59,021 nt of DNA, taken from the NCBI GenBank assembly GCA_910595805.1, contig CAJVCK010000006.1:1-59021 (forward strand), read 5' to 3'. Both the position numbers and the translations under genes were made by a program. This stretch comes from an uncultured Candidatus Thioglobus sp. (GTDB lineage Bacteria > Pseudomonadota > Gammaproteobacteria > PS1 > Thioglobaceae). Shown one piece after another: positions 37,451 through 46,626 of the stretch. The notes under the pieces are model-generated. The model did not search any database, was not told the DNA's origin, and worked only from the letters and a program-made list of their open reading frames with translations. How positions within the stretch are numbered: position 1 is the stretch's first letter; each line of letters begins with the position of its first letter.

Positions 37451-38707
37451 CTACCGGCAAGCCTCTTTATAAATCAACTCAAGCCCTTTTCTTAATTTTA
37501 TTTCATCTTTGGCATAATTGATACGAATACATTGATGTTGGTGCAGCCAACCATCCTCTATGCCTATGAAAAAGTTGTGACCAGGAATAATATAAACACC
37601 TTTTCTTTTAAGTTGTTGATAAAGCTCCTCTGAAGTAATCTTTAAATCTGGAAACCAAATCCACATGAAAAACGCACCTTCAAGCTTGTGCAGTTTAGCG
37701 CTGCTTCCACCAAATATCTCGTTGAATAACTTAACGGCAATATCGGCTTTGGCTTGATAATAAGGCTTAACAACATTGTTGGCCAGTGGTATTAGTTCAT
37801 TGTCTTTTACCATTTTTGTTAAAAGACTAGGGCCGACACTACTAGGAGCAAGTGTTATGATGCCGCTCATCCTACTTATAGCCTGAATCGTTTTATGATT
37901 AGCAATGATAATGCCTGTTCTCACACCTGGCAAACCAAGCTTAGATAACGAGAGGCATAAAATAGTATTGTCATTCCGATTTAATTTCGCTTCAGTGTAA
38001 ATTACACCTGGAAATGGATTGCCATAAGCATTATCAACAATTAGTGGTATGTTATTTTCTTGAGCTATCTTATCTAACTGATCTAACTCTTCATCGGTAA
38101 CAACATTTCCAGTTGGGTTAGTTGGGCGTGAAATACAGATAACACCAATATTTTCTTGTTTGAGTGTTTGGGTTAATTGTTCAAAATCAATCTGATATTT
38201 GAATTGTTGATGGCCAAGTATTTGGATCTTAGGTTTTACGGCTACTAGCATATCCTCAGACAACCCTTGATCGGCATAACCAATATACTCAGGTGCTAAA
38301 GGCAATAAAACCTTACCCTTCGTATCATCTAGCATTTCACCGGCAAATAGGTTAAATAGTAAAAAGAAACTACTTTGCGAGCCATTGGTAATGGCAATAT
38401 TACCCTCATCTAGATCCCAGCTATAATGACCATTCATCATTTCAACCAAAGCGTCAATGAACACCTTAGACCCTTGTGGGCCGTCATACTGGTTAAACAT
38501 TTGATCTATATCATCATTGTCAATCAACTGTTTTAATTCTCTTACAAAAACGGCATGTGCCTTAGGAACAAGCGCTGGATTGCCACCACCAAGCATAATG
38601 ATATTTTCATCATCACTATGATTAGCCTTACCGAGATCGTCCATCAATCGTGCAATACCAGAGTAATGAGTAAATTTTTGACCGAACTTTGAATAGTTTT
38701 GACTCAT
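37451..38707 (-). CDS. avtA: Valine--pyruvate aminotransferase
   Basis: PLP fold-type I aminotransferase interconverting valine and alanine via pyruvate. 418 residues; the opening SKFGQKFTHYSGIARLMDDLG and IIMLGGGNPALVP are distinctive for AvtA. ISRPTNPTGNVV and LSLSKLGLPGVRTG (Schiff-base Lys) complete the PLP site. It is a single gene, divergent from the unknown gene at 38.8 kb. Confidence 0.93.
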   Translation of the reverse strand: MSQNYSKFGQKFTHYSGIARLMDDLGKANHSDDENIIMLGGGNPALVPKAHAVFVRELKQLIDNDDIDQMFNQYDGPQGSKVFIDALVEMMNGHYSWDLDEGNIAITNGSQSSFFLLFNLFAGEMLDDTKGKVLLPLAPEYIGYADQGLSEDMLVAVKPKIQILGHQQFKYQIDFEQLTQTLKQENIGVICISRPTNPTGNVVTDEELDQLDKIAQENNIPLIVDNAYGNPFPGVIYTEAKLNRNDNTILCLSLSKLGLPGVRTGIIIANHKTIQAISRMSGIITLAPSSVGPSLLTKMVKDNELIPLANNVVKPYYQAKADIAVKLFNEIFGGSSAKLHKLEGAFFMWIWFPDLKITSEELYQQLKRKGVYIIPGHNFFIGIEDGWLHQHQCIRINYAKDEIKLRKGLELIYKEACR

Positions 38708-38800
38708 TGTCTTATTTTATGGCAGATTACGATAATATTTTTAAGTATAAATACATCTGAGTATCAATTAAAATAAGCCATCATTACAAATATTCCCAAC

Positions 38801-39205
38801 ATGAGTATCGAAAAAATTACCGCCTATCCAGAAATTACTGAAACAATCATCGAAGGTGATGACATTGTTTCTGTTACTCAAGGAAATTATGACCTTGATA
38901 AAGTAATAGCACATGTAAATGAAAGTATTACAATGGTCAAAAGGTATGAAAAGATGGGTTACTATACTTTAGCTAAGCCTGAATTTGTTTCTGAAGTTAT
39001 CACCACTTTTACGGATCTAGAGGTTAGTAAAAAAGAAGTTATTCGTGCAAACAACTTTATGGATGTGCATGGGTATCAAGAGTGTAACCGTGTTTGGCAA
39101 TTGCCAGATGAAATGAAAGTACAGGTCTCACAAATGCTTTATGGTTTCTACATTACTTTCGACACTGAAAATTGGGAAGACTTTAGCGTCAAGCCTATTG
39201 AATAG
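38801..39205 (+). CDS. Conserved-looking hypothetical protein, 134 residues
   Basis: I do not recognise a family. No signal peptide or membrane segment; acidic overall, with two Cys-poor halves: a helical-looking DLDKVIAHVNESITMVKRYEKMG centre, then FVSEVITTFTDLEVSKKEVIRANNFMDVHGYQECNRVWQLP with one His and one Cys. Codon use looks like the neighbours, so it is probably a real gene. It is divergent from avtA (93 bp) and ends 5 nt before convergent dbpA. Confidence 0.7.
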   Translation: MSIEKITAYPEITETIIEGDDIVSVTQGNYDLDKVIAHVNESITMVKRYEKMGYYTLAKPEFVSEVITTFTDLEVSKKEVIRANNFMDVHGYQECNRVWQLPDEMKVQVSQMLYGFYITFDTENWEDFSVKPIE

Positions 39206-39210
39206 TCAAG

Positions 39211-40596
39211 CTAAGAGAGGATTCTCACTCTGAATGACCTGCCTTTAAGTTTGTCATTGCTAATTTTTTTAAGTGCTGGCTTAATTAATTCGGAACTTAC
39301 CGCAACATAAGACCAATTACTTGAAACATTAATCTTGCCAATCTTATCACCTGGGATACCGCCCTTGCCTGTTAGCCCACCAACAATATCACCAGGGCGG
39401 AGTTTTTGCTTTTTACCACCATCAATTTTAAGCGTAGTCATTGCTGGTTTTTTTACTGGCTTATCTAAGTAACTATCACTTGGCAATGGATCAGTAAATT
39501 GCTCAGCATCAAAGTCAAGTTCTAGCGCATCAAGTTTGTGAATTTCACGATCACCATATAAAGTACAGGCAATACCACTACGCCCTGCTCTACCAGTACG
39601 ACCAATGCGGTGTACATGCACCTCTGGATCGTGTGCAATGTTAAAATTAATCACCATATCAAGTGCATCAATATCTAAACCTCTAGCAGCCACATCTGTA
39701 GCAACTAAGACCGATACACTTTTATTAGAAAAACGAATTAAGGCTTGGTCACGTTCGCGCTGATCCAAATCACCGTGAATGGCAAGCGCATAAAAACCAT
39801 AATAGATCAGCTCATCAGCCACATCTTGGGTGTCAATTTTGGTATTACAAAACACCAAAGCCGAAGTAGGCTTATGTTTAGCTAATAATAATCTTAAAGC
39901 AGTCATACGATCATCGGCACTATTGGCCTTATGAAAGTATTGTTTAATGGTGCTTTCTTCGTGAGTTGATGGTGCATTCACCATTAGTGGCTGGCTCATC
40001 ACACGCTCAGCAACACTGGCAATTTCATCAGGGTAAGTGGCACTAAATAGTAAAGTCTGGCGTTGGGCGGGGATTTTTTCAATGATCTCGTCAATCGCAT
40101 CTTGAAAGCCCATGTCCAACATGCGATCAGCCTCATCCAACACCAATGTCTTAATATGGTCTAACTTAAGCGTACCTTTACGCAGGTGCTCTTCAATACG
40201 CCCAGGCGTGCCGACTACAATATGCACACCATGCTCTAACGAGCCAATCTGTGGGCCAAATGGTGCGCCACCACAAAGTGTTAATACTTTAATATTATGA
40301 ATTGCTCTAGCGAGTTTGCGTATTTCACTGGCGACTTGGTCAGCCAACTCACGCGTTGGACACAAGACAATGGATTGCGCCTTAAAAGATTTAACATCAA
40401 GTTTTTGCAATAAGCCTAAACCAAACGCTGCTGTCTTACCAGAACCTGTTTTTCCCTGACCAATCACATCTTTGTTTGATAAGATTGCTGGCAAGCTTAG
40501 CTGTTGAATCGGCGTCATCGATTCATAACCCAGCGAACTCAAATTTTTTAATAAGTCGGGGTGTAAATCTAGTAATGAAAAATCAGTTGTACTCAA
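39211..40596 (-). CDS. dbpA: ATP-dependent RNA helicase DbpA
   Basis: 461-residue DEAD-box protein (E. coli DbpA 457) activated by hairpin 92 of 23S rRNA and acting in 50S assembly. Walker A GKTGSGKT at residues 48-55, VLDEADRMLDMGF near 150, SAT near 183, HRIGRTGRAGR near 325. The C-terminal RNA-binding domain begins at LRPGDIVGGLTGKGGIPGDKIGKI and ends with SFRVRIL. The same type of domain occurs in deaD here, but the shorter length and missing basic tail identify DbpA. Confidence 0.94.
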   Translation of the reverse strand: MSTTDFSLLDLHPDLLKNLSSLGYESMTPIQQLSLPAILSNKDVIGQGKTGSGKTAAFGLGLLQKLDVKSFKAQSIVLCPTRELADQVASEIRKLARAIHNIKVLTLCGGAPFGPQIGSLEHGVHIVVGTPGRIEEHLRKGTLKLDHIKTLVLDEADRMLDMGFQDAIDEIIEKIPAQRQTLLFSATYPDEIASVAERVMSQPLMVNAPSTHEESTIKQYFHKANSADDRMTALRLLLAKHKPTSALVFCNTKIDTQDVADELIYYGFYALAIHGDLDQRERDQALIRFSNKSVSVLVATDVAARGLDIDALDMVINFNIAHDPEVHVHRIGRTGRAGRSGIACTLYGDREIHKLDALELDFDAEQFTDPLPSDSYLDKPVKKPAMTTLKIDGGKKQKLRPGDIVGGLTGKGGIPGDKIGKINVSSNWSYVAVSSELIKPALKKISNDKLKGRSFRVRILS

Positions 40597-40743
40597 AATA
40601 ACGACCTTGAAAAATAACTTTAAATGATATTAAAGCTGTGTATTTTACTTAAACGTATCCATACTACACCTGATATACATGTATTTACCGCTTTATTTAT
40701 ACAAAAAATTAAATATCAATAATTAATGAGGTGATAATAATAT

Positions 40744-40913
40744 TTGTCTGTTGTGTTTGTAGTTGACTATATCCCCTGAGCCGATAAATAAACAACTAAG
40801 GAGATGAGATAGCTTACTATTGAGCAAGCCCACCTAGAAGTGGGAAGCCTGCGGTAATCTTCGAACTTCCGCCTTGAGCCTTCTTGGTTCAGGTTTCTTT
40901 CAGCGCGATACAA
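40744..40913 (+). ncRNA. ssrS: 6S RNA
   Basis: Regulatory RNA that mimics an open promoter and sequesters sigma-70 RNA polymerase in slow growth. CCCCTGAGCCGATA at 40773-40786 is identical to the E. coli 6S block. The 3' half has the matching CCTTGAGCC...GGTTCAGG hairpin (about 40872-40892). Ends pair: TTGTCTGTTGTGTTTG on the left with CAGCGCGATACAA on the right, with GU pairs and small bulges. About 170 nt, against 183 in E. coli. It sits just before the 5-formyl-THF cyclo-ligase gene, the conserved ssrS-ygfA order. A -10-like GATAAT is at 40733-40738. End points are good to a few nt. Confidence 0.92.
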
Positions 40914-40955
40914 TGGATCCTTCTTATTTTTAGCACTTCAACTATAATCCTTATT

Positions 40956-41510
40956 ATGAAGACGCTTAGACAATCCATCCGAATCCAAAGACGATTAATC
41001 TCGGCATCTGATCGAGATAAATTTGCCAAACGATTATTACCCCAAGTACAAAAAATAGCAAATTTTAAGAATGGGCAAAAAATCGCCATTTATTTGCCGA
41101 ATGATGGTGAAATTGACACAAAATATATATATAACTTCCTAAAAAATAAGGATTTTAGTATCTATTTACCGATATTAGATGATAAAAGTCTTAAATTTGC
41201 AGAAGTTGGTAAAAATTTCATAAAAAATCAATATGGCATTGATGAGCCGGCTTTTACTCAAGTTTTAAGCGCAGAGCAGATGGATTTTATCTTTATGCCG
41301 TTGGTCGGCTTTGATACAGATAAAAATCGCATTGGTATGGGCGGTGGTTATTACGACCGAACCCTGGCCTTTAAAAAAGAACAAGAAGCCAATAAAAAAC
41401 CGATGTTAATTGGGCTTGCATTTGATTGTCAACAGGCTGACCAGCTTGAGTCTCAAGATTGGGATGTGCCACTAGATGCGGTCGTCACACCGACTACAAT
41501 TTACCAGTAG
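40956..41510 (+). CDS. 5-formyltetrahydrofolate cyclo-ligase
   Basis: ATP-dependent conversion of 5-formyl-THF to 5,10-methenyl-THF (YgfA/Fau family). 184 residues from this ATG; GMGGGYYDRTL near residue 130 and FMPLVGFD just before it are the family marks, and RRLISASDR is the usual N-terminal region. An in-frame start at 40884 would add 24 hydrophobic residues that are read from inside 6S RNA, so it is rejected. The 3' end overlaps the convergent hydroxylase gene by 17 nt. Confidence 0.92.
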   Translation: MKTLRQSIRIQRRLISASDRDKFAKRLLPQVQKIANFKNGQKIAIYLPNDGEIDTKYIYNFLKNKDFSIYLPILDDKSLKFAEVGKNFIKNQYGIDEPAFTQVLSAEQMDFIFMPLVGFDTDKNRIGMGGGYYDRTLAFKKEQEANKKPMLIGLAFDCQQADQLESQDWDVPLDAVVTPTTIYQ

Positions 41511-42648
41511 CGTGCTTCTGAAAGAATGATTTAAGCGTTGGATTTTCGTTAATAAGATTCATACCAAAACCTCGTAACCAACGCAGAGGCTCGTTGTTTT
41601 CTTTATAAATCCAATTCAATCCTGTCATGGTCTTTGCCATTAGTTCATTGTCAAGTCGGCGTGCTCTGCCATAGGCGCGTAACACACCATAATCACCAAA
41701 TGGCTTAACGCTATTTTGTAATTGATTAGAAAGCTCTTCAACATCTGCAAAGCCTAAGTTAACGCCTTGCCCTGCCAATGGATGAATGTTATGTGCTGCA
41801 TCGCCAATTAGAGCAACACCCTCTTTGACATAATCTTTAGCACTACGTTCAATGAGTGGAAATGCTTGGATTTTATTTAGCACTTCAAATTGGCCGAATC
41901 GATACTCCACACCTGCTGATAGTCGATCGGCAAACTCTTGTGAAGATAACGATAACAACTCATCAGCCAGTTGATTTTCAGCTGACCAAACGATTGACGC
42001 CTCAAATTTACTCAGTGGCAACAAAGCAATAATACTATCGGATAGAAAACGTTGCCAAGTAGTGTCTTCAAGGCCTTTGTCTGAGCGAATATTGCAAATC
42101 ATAGCTTTTTGTTGGTAATCGTTTTCACTAAATTCGATTTTCGTTAAATCACGGATACGTGAACGCGCGCCGTCGGCACCTATTAATAAAGCGCAAGATA
42201 ACTGTTGATTATTATCGAGTTGTAGTTGGTAGCCTTCATTTACTTTATCAATACTATCGAGCTTGGCATTAATGAATTCAACCTTAGTATCATTTAATGC
42301 TGTAAACATGGCTGATTGAATCGCATCGTTTTCAATGATATGGCCTAGATGATTTAACTCGTCATCTACGGCATTAAAATTCAAATTACCATGAGAATTT
42401 TGATCCCAGACTTTGGTTTGACTAAAAGCATGTTTACGTTTGATCAAACCCCACACGCCAATACTTTGTAAAAACGATTCTGAGGTTGGTGTGATGGCAC
42501 TAACGCGTGCGTGAAAATCTTTTTCTAGTTTTGGATTGGGGTTGTTTGGCTCAACAATAGCAATCGATGCATTGGTTTTTTGCGCCATACTTAATGCAAA
42601 AGCTTGGCCAACCATTCCTCCACCGACTATGACAATGTCAAACTGCAT
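41494..42648 (-). CDS. UbiH/UbiF/VisC/COQ6 family FAD hydroxylase
   Basis: 384-residue flavin monooxygenase, presumably of ubiquinone ring hydroxylation. FAD loop VGGGMVGQAFALSMA at the start, the family's DG motif LIGADGARSRIRDL near 158, and ALIGDAAHNIHPLAGQGVNLGFADVEEL near 272. UbiH, UbiF and UbiI cannot be separated by eye. Its ATG overlaps the pmbA stop by 1 nt. ubiC at 3.5 kb supports a ubiquinone-based respiratory chain. Confidence 0.9.
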   Translation of the reverse strand: MQFDIVIVGGGMVGQAFALSMAQKTNASIAIVEPNNPNPKLEKDFHARVSAITPTSESFLQSIGVWGLIKRKHAFSQTKVWDQNSHGNLNFNAVDDELNHLGHIIENDAIQSAMFTALNDTKVEFINAKLDSIDKVNEGYQLQLDNNQQLSCALLIGADGARSRIRDLTKIEFSENDYQQKAMICNIRSDKGLEDTTWQRFLSDSIIALLPLSKFEASIVWSAENQLADELLSLSSQEFADRLSAGVEYRFGQFEVLNKIQAFPLIERSAKDYVKEGVALIGDAAHNIHPLAGQGVNLGFADVEELSNQLQNSVKPFGDYGVLRAYGRARRLDNELMAKTMTGLNWIYKENNEPLRWLRGFGMNLINENPTLKSFFQKHATGKL

Positions 42649-43964
42649 TACAATTCCCCTGCAATAGTCATTTGGTTAATCAATACTGAACCAACTTTTA
42701 GATTGCTGCGTTGGTCAATATCAGTGCCTACGTGTTCAATACCTAATAACATGTCTTTTAAATTACCAGCAATAGTAAGGCCAGAAACAGGGTACTGGAT
42801 TTCACCATTTTCTACCCAAAAACCCAATGCGCCTCGCGAGTAATCACCTGTTGTACCATTGACTCCTTGGCCCATGAGCTCAGTTACGACTAAACCTTTA
42901 TCCATAGTTTTTATCATTGCATCCAAGCCACCATCAAAATTAGCACTGACAGTCACATTATTAGTTCCACCTGCATTGGCAGTGGTTTTAAGACCAAGCT
43001 GATTGGCTGAATATTGCCCCATTACATAACTGCAAACTCGCCCACCTTTAACAAAGTGCTGCTCACGTTTAAGCACACCATCACGATCAAAAGCTTTAGC
43101 ACCTAATGTCTTTTTTACAAGCGGTTGTTCGACTAAACTCAAACTCTCTGGTAGTACAATTTTGTCGATACTATTTAATAAAAAGGTTGATTTTTTGTAT
43201 TGCCTTGATCCGCCCAAAGCGCCTAACAATTGAGCAAATAATCCACCTGATAAACGGGGTGTAAAAATAACAGGGCACTTTTGCGAATCTAGTGATTTTG
43301 CACCTAACTTTTGTTGTGCCAATAAGGCCGCCTTTGTGCCCACTTGCTCTGGCGATTCTAAATCACCTGCATCAAGCGCTGTAGTGTATTCATGGGCCGT
43401 TTGCATATCTCCATCACGCTTTGCAATTAAAGCACAATTCAGTGAATGACGAGTGCTACTTTGCGAGGCCATAAGTCCATTAGAATTAGCGTATAAACCT
43501 TGGCCTTGAAAGCTGGAAACTTCTGCGCCCTCTGAATTGTCAATTTCATTTTGTTCCAACGCAATCTCTTCACAGGCTTTAGCTAAATCAATACTGTGTT
43601 GTGCTTCTAGATCCCAAGGATGGTAAAGGTCTAAATCAGGTGCCTCAAACGCCATTAAATCTTTTGGCGCTAAACCATTAAAAGGATCATCTTGAGTATA
43701 TTTTGCAATCAGACAAGCAGATTCAATAGTTTTATTCAGACTATCCTTACTCAGATCAACACTTGAAGCATGGCCTTTTTTTTGCCCTATATAGACATTA
43801 ATATCAAAACTTTTGTCTAAATGGTATTGCAATGTTTCTACCTCACCCAATCTAACTGCAGTTGAAACGCCAGAACTTGAGCCAAGCGATATTTCATAAT
43901 CACTAACTTTATATTGTTTTAACAAATCAATAACTAATTGTGCAGTTTTTTCTAATGATGGCAT
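42648..43964 (-). CDS. pmbA: Metalloprotease subunit PmbA (TldE)
   Basis: 438-residue TldD/PmbA family protein; with TldD it forms a protease that trims modified peptides and degrades the CcdA antitoxin in E. coli. In the pair TldD carries the metal site; PmbA does not. C-terminal GVNGTTGDYSRGALGFWVENGEI is the strongest match. tldD is not in the window. It is 8 nt after the TauE/SafE-like gene and overlaps the hydroxylase by 1 nt. Confidence 0.93.
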   Translation of the reverse strand: MPSLEKTAQLVIDLLKQYKVSDYEISLGSSSGVSTAVRLGEVETLQYHLDKSFDINVYIGQKKGHASSVDLSKDSLNKTIESACLIAKYTQDDPFNGLAPKDLMAFEAPDLDLYHPWDLEAQHSIDLAKACEEIALEQNEIDNSEGAEVSSFQGQGLYANSNGLMASQSSTRHSLNCALIAKRDGDMQTAHEYTTALDAGDLESPEQVGTKAALLAQQKLGAKSLDSQKCPVIFTPRLSGGLFAQLLGALGGSRQYKKSTFLLNSIDKIVLPESLSLVEQPLVKKTLGAKAFDRDGVLKREQHFVKGGRVCSYVMGQYSANQLGLKTTANAGGTNNVTVSANFDGGLDAMIKTMDKGLVVTELMGQGVNGTTGDYSRGALGFWVENGEIQYPVSGLTIAGNLKDMLLGIEHVGTDIDQRSNLKVGSVLINQMTIAGEL

Positions 43965-43972
43965 AGGTAGAA

Positions 43973-44722
43973 TTATACTAAGTAATCTAAATCAGTTGGT
44001 TGTGGAACTTTAATTGTATGATGCAAATGTTGGATATCGAGTACTAATGATTTGGTTGGCATCCATAAAGCCCAAATACCTAAAGCAATAATTAACGTAC
44101 CAGAGAATTTTCTCACCAAAGGCTTTTTAATAGCTTCACCCAGTTTTGAAGAAAAACCTGCCATTAACAATAAGCCAGGCAATGTCCCCAATCCAAAAGC
44201 CAGCATAATTAGACCACCTTGAATGGCGGATCCTGATAATACAGCAAAACTTAACGCGCCATAAACCAGTCCACAAGGAATACCACCCCAAAGCAACCCC
44301 ACCAAAAAAGCCCTTTTTAAGCTAGTAACTGGTAAAAATCTTTGGCTAATGGGTTGTAATCTCGCCCACAGTTTAGCGCCAAATTTTTCCAATATTTGAA
44401 TACCTGCGTACCAATTAGCAATATACAAGCCTACTAATATCATCAATAAACCTGAGAATATTCTCAATACATAATCAAGCATGCTCATCTTAAGCATGTC
44501 TGAAAGCAATTCACCGGCTAAGCCAAACAGTACACCCATTAAGATGTAACTAAGGATTCGACCAGTGTTGTAATTCAGATGATACAGCGAGGTCTTTTTA
44601 GGGTTAGATCTGAGTGATTCTGGCAAGGCTGAAGTTAATAAGGCAACTACACCACCACACATGCCTAAACAGTGAACACCGCCCAACAATCCCATTAAGA
44701 AAACAATGGTTAGCGTATCCAT
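43973..44722 (-). CDS. TauE/SafE-like membrane protein (UreH/DsbD_2 type)
   Basis: 249 residues with about six membrane segments. The first has GGVHCLGMCGG with Cys18 and Cys22, and the fourth WGGIPCGLVYGAL, the thiol/metal-like marks of the DsbD-related subgroup rather than sulfite exporters proper. Members near cbb3-oxidase genes are tied to copper or cytochrome maturation. Here there is no oxidase gene beside it, so the role is open. Its ATG overlaps the corC stop region by 1 nt. Confidence 0.82.
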   Translation of the reverse strand: MDTLTIVFLMGLLGGVHCLGMCGGVVALLTSALPESLRSNPKKTSLYHLNYNTGRILSYILMGVLFGLAGELLSDMLKMSMLDYVLRIFSGLLMILVGLYIANWYAGIQILEKFGAKLWARLQPISQRFLPVTSLKRAFLVGLLWGGIPCGLVYGALSFAVLSGSAIQGGLIMLAFGLGTLPGLLLMAGFSSKLGEAIKKPLVRKFSGTLIIALGIWALWMPTKSLVLDIQHLHHTIKVPQPTDLDYLV

Positions 44723-45561
44723 TATTGGTTGTTAGTTTTTGTGACTTCTAATAAATGCAATCTACGCGAATCAGTTTTTAACACTTTAAAATTAAATCCT
44801 TGCAAATCGATTTCACTCATTTGCTCAGGCAAATAGGTAAAGCCAGAAACCACAAAGCCTGCCACAGTATCTACATTATCTACTTTTAAAGTAACTTCAA
44901 AGAATTCATTGAATTCTTCTAAGGGTGTATTGGCTTTTAATAAGTATCGACCTTCACCAAAGTCAATAATATTATCCTCTTCAAAATCATGTTCATCTTC
45001 AATTTCGCCTACAATTTGCTCAAGCACATCTTCTAATGTCACCAAACCAGCAATCTCGCCATACTCGTCCATCACTACTGCCATGTGGGAATGTTTCTGT
45101 TGAAAATCTCTAAGCAAACCACCTAACGTTTTACTCTCTGGAACTAAAACTGCAGGGCGTAAATATTCTTTATAACTGAATTCTTTTTTTGGATTACCAG
45201 CTAAATGAGCTAACAAGTCTTTAGCTAAGATAATGCCTTGTATCTTGTCTTCTTGAGTATTTAAAACCGGGAATCGTGAATGTGCTGTTTTGACCATTAC
45301 ATCAAGTAAATCTTTGGCTAAAGCCGTATGCTTGATTAATACCATTTTAGACTTTGGCACCATGACATCACGCACTTCCAGATTCTCAAGCTGCATAGTG
45401 CCTTCAATAATAGACCGAGAATGTGAATCAATAATATGGCTTTCTTCCGCCTCTTTTAAGGCTTGTAATAATTCATCACTAGATTGCAATGGCGAATGAA
45501 AAAATTGTTTTTTTAATCTTTGTAAAAAAGATAATGTCGAGGGAGGGTGTTCTTCGTTCAT
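44722..45561 (-). CDS. corC: CorC/HlyC family CBS-domain protein
   Basis: 279 residues, cytosolic, without the CNNM membrane domain. A CBS pair spans about 65-185 (RDVMVPKSKMVLI and MAVVMDEYGEIAGLVTLEDVLEQIVGEIEDEHD), then a CorC_HlyC domain to the end. In enterics corC affects Mg/Co efflux; in others it precedes lnt, which is not here. It starts after a 40-bp gap from rnfH. Confidence 0.9.
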   Translation of the reverse strand: MNEEHPPSTLSFLQRLKKQFFHSPLQSSDELLQALKEAEESHIIDSHSRSIIEGTMQLENLEVRDVMVPKSKMVLIKHTALAKDLLDVMVKTAHSRFPVLNTQEDKIQGIILAKDLLAHLAGNPKKEFSYKEYLRPAVLVPESKTLGGLLRDFQQKHSHMAVVMDEYGEIAGLVTLEDVLEQIVGEIEDEHDFEEDNIIDFGEGRYLLKANTPLEEFNEFFEVTLKVDNVDTVAGFVVSGFTYLPEQMSEIDLQGFNFKVLKTDSRRLHLLEVTKTNNQ

Positions 45562-45601
45562 CTAATGTTAAATAGCTATCAGGCGTTTATTATAGCAAAA
45601 A

Positions 45602-45898
45602 TTAGCTTTTTTTACTACTACGCATTACTTTGCCTTTTGCGGCACGCTCTTTACGCACTTGTTTTGGATCGGCAATCAGTGGTCGATAAATTTCTACACG
45701 ATCTTTTTCACGCAAAACCACGTCCAATTTGGCAATCTTTCCAAAAATACCGGTTTTATCTTTAGTTAAATCAATTTGAGGGTAAGTATCGATAATGCCA
45801 GATAACTCAATGGCTTGCTTAAGCGTTGTACCTTCGTCTACCTCTAAAGCAAGTAGTGTTTGTTTTTTTTCTAATGCGTAAGCAACTTCAACTAGCAT
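45602..45898 (-). CDS. rnfH: RnfH/RatB family ubiquitin-like-fold protein
   Basis: 98-residue small protein of UPF0125. [20 protein letters not shown] opens the beta-grasp-like fold, IGIFGK-like [26 protein letters not shown] is the family core, and a Lys/Arg tail follows. The usual partner ratA (with smpB) is not here. A longer frame reaches 46036, but that part lies within hisA and is not family-like; the chosen ATG overlaps hisA by 11 nt. Function unknown. Confidence 0.86.
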   Translation of the reverse strand: MLVEVAYALEKKQTLLALEVDEGTTLKQAIELSGIIDTYPQIDLTKDKTGIFGKIAKLDVVLREKDRVEIYRPLIADPKQVRKERAAKGKVMRSSKKS

Positions 45899-46619
45899 TG
45901 CAGAGTTGTTGTGCTTTAGCAAAGTCCAGCGTGCCTTCATAAATAGCACGGCCAGTAATCGCACCGGTAATACCATGGTGCGCTTCAACCAATAAATTAG
46001 AAATATCATCCATATTGGTGATACCGCCTGAAGCAATAATTGGAATTGAGGTTTGTTTGGCCAAATCAGCAGTAGCCTCTACATTTACGCCTTGCATCAT
46101 CCCATCTCTAGCAATGTCGGTATAAACAATTGAGCTCACACCATCTTGCTCAAACTTCTTAGACAGCTCAACCACGTGTAGGTCAGTTTGTTTGGCCCAG
46201 CCTTCAGTAGCCACCAAGCCATTATTAGCATCCAAACCAACAATAATCTTTCCGGGAAACTCCCGACATAGCTCGGATACAAACTCAGGATGGGTAACCG
46301 CCATGGTGCCAATAATGAGATAGCTAATACCTGCTTCAACGTAAGTATTAGCAATATCCATGTTACGAATACCGCCACCAATTTGCACAGGTAGATCTGG
46401 AAATGCCTTGGTGATCTCGGTTACGCTAGTGGCGTTGATTGGCTTGCCTTCAAAAGCGCCATTAAGGTCCACTAGGTGCAGACGTTTGGCGCCTTGCTCT
46501 ACCCATTGTGCCGCCATCTCGGCTGGATTGTCTGAAAATACCGTAGTATCGTCCATCAAACCTCGTCTTAGACGTACACACTGGCCATCTTTTAAATCAA
46601 TTGCTGGAATAATAATCAT
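45888..46619 (-). CDS. hisA: Phosphoribosylformimino-AICAR ribotide isomerase
   Basis: TIM-barrel isomerase of histidine synthesis, 243 residues. Catalytic Asp8 in [17 protein letters not shown] and the second Asp in [12 protein letters not shown] are seen; phosphate loops are GGGIRN and SGGITNMDD. It is separate from hisF and hisH, unlike the usual hisHAF order. It lies 7 nt after comM and overlaps rnfH. Confidence 0.95.
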   Translation of the reverse strand: MIIIPAIDLKDGQCVRLRRGLMDDTTVFSDNPAEMAAQWVEQGAKRLHLVDLNGAFEGKPINATSVTEITKAFPDLPVQIGGGIRNMDIANTYVEAGISYLIIGTMAVTHPEFVSELCREFPGKIIVGLDANNGLVATEGWAKQTDLHVVELSKKFEQDGVSSIVYTDIARDGMMQGVNVEATADLAKQTSIPIIASGGITNMDDISNLLVEAHHGITGAITGRAIYEGTLDFAKAQQLCNAS

Positions 46620-46626
46620 ATTTTAT

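Noticed and set aside
40884..40955. N-terminal extension of the cyclo-ligase reading frame
   Set aside because: It is read from the 3' part of 6S RNA, has no family similarity, and a proper ATG lies at 40956.
45899..46036. Longer N-terminus of RnfH
   Set aside because: The extra 46 residues are hisA sequence in another frame; the family begins at the chosen Met.
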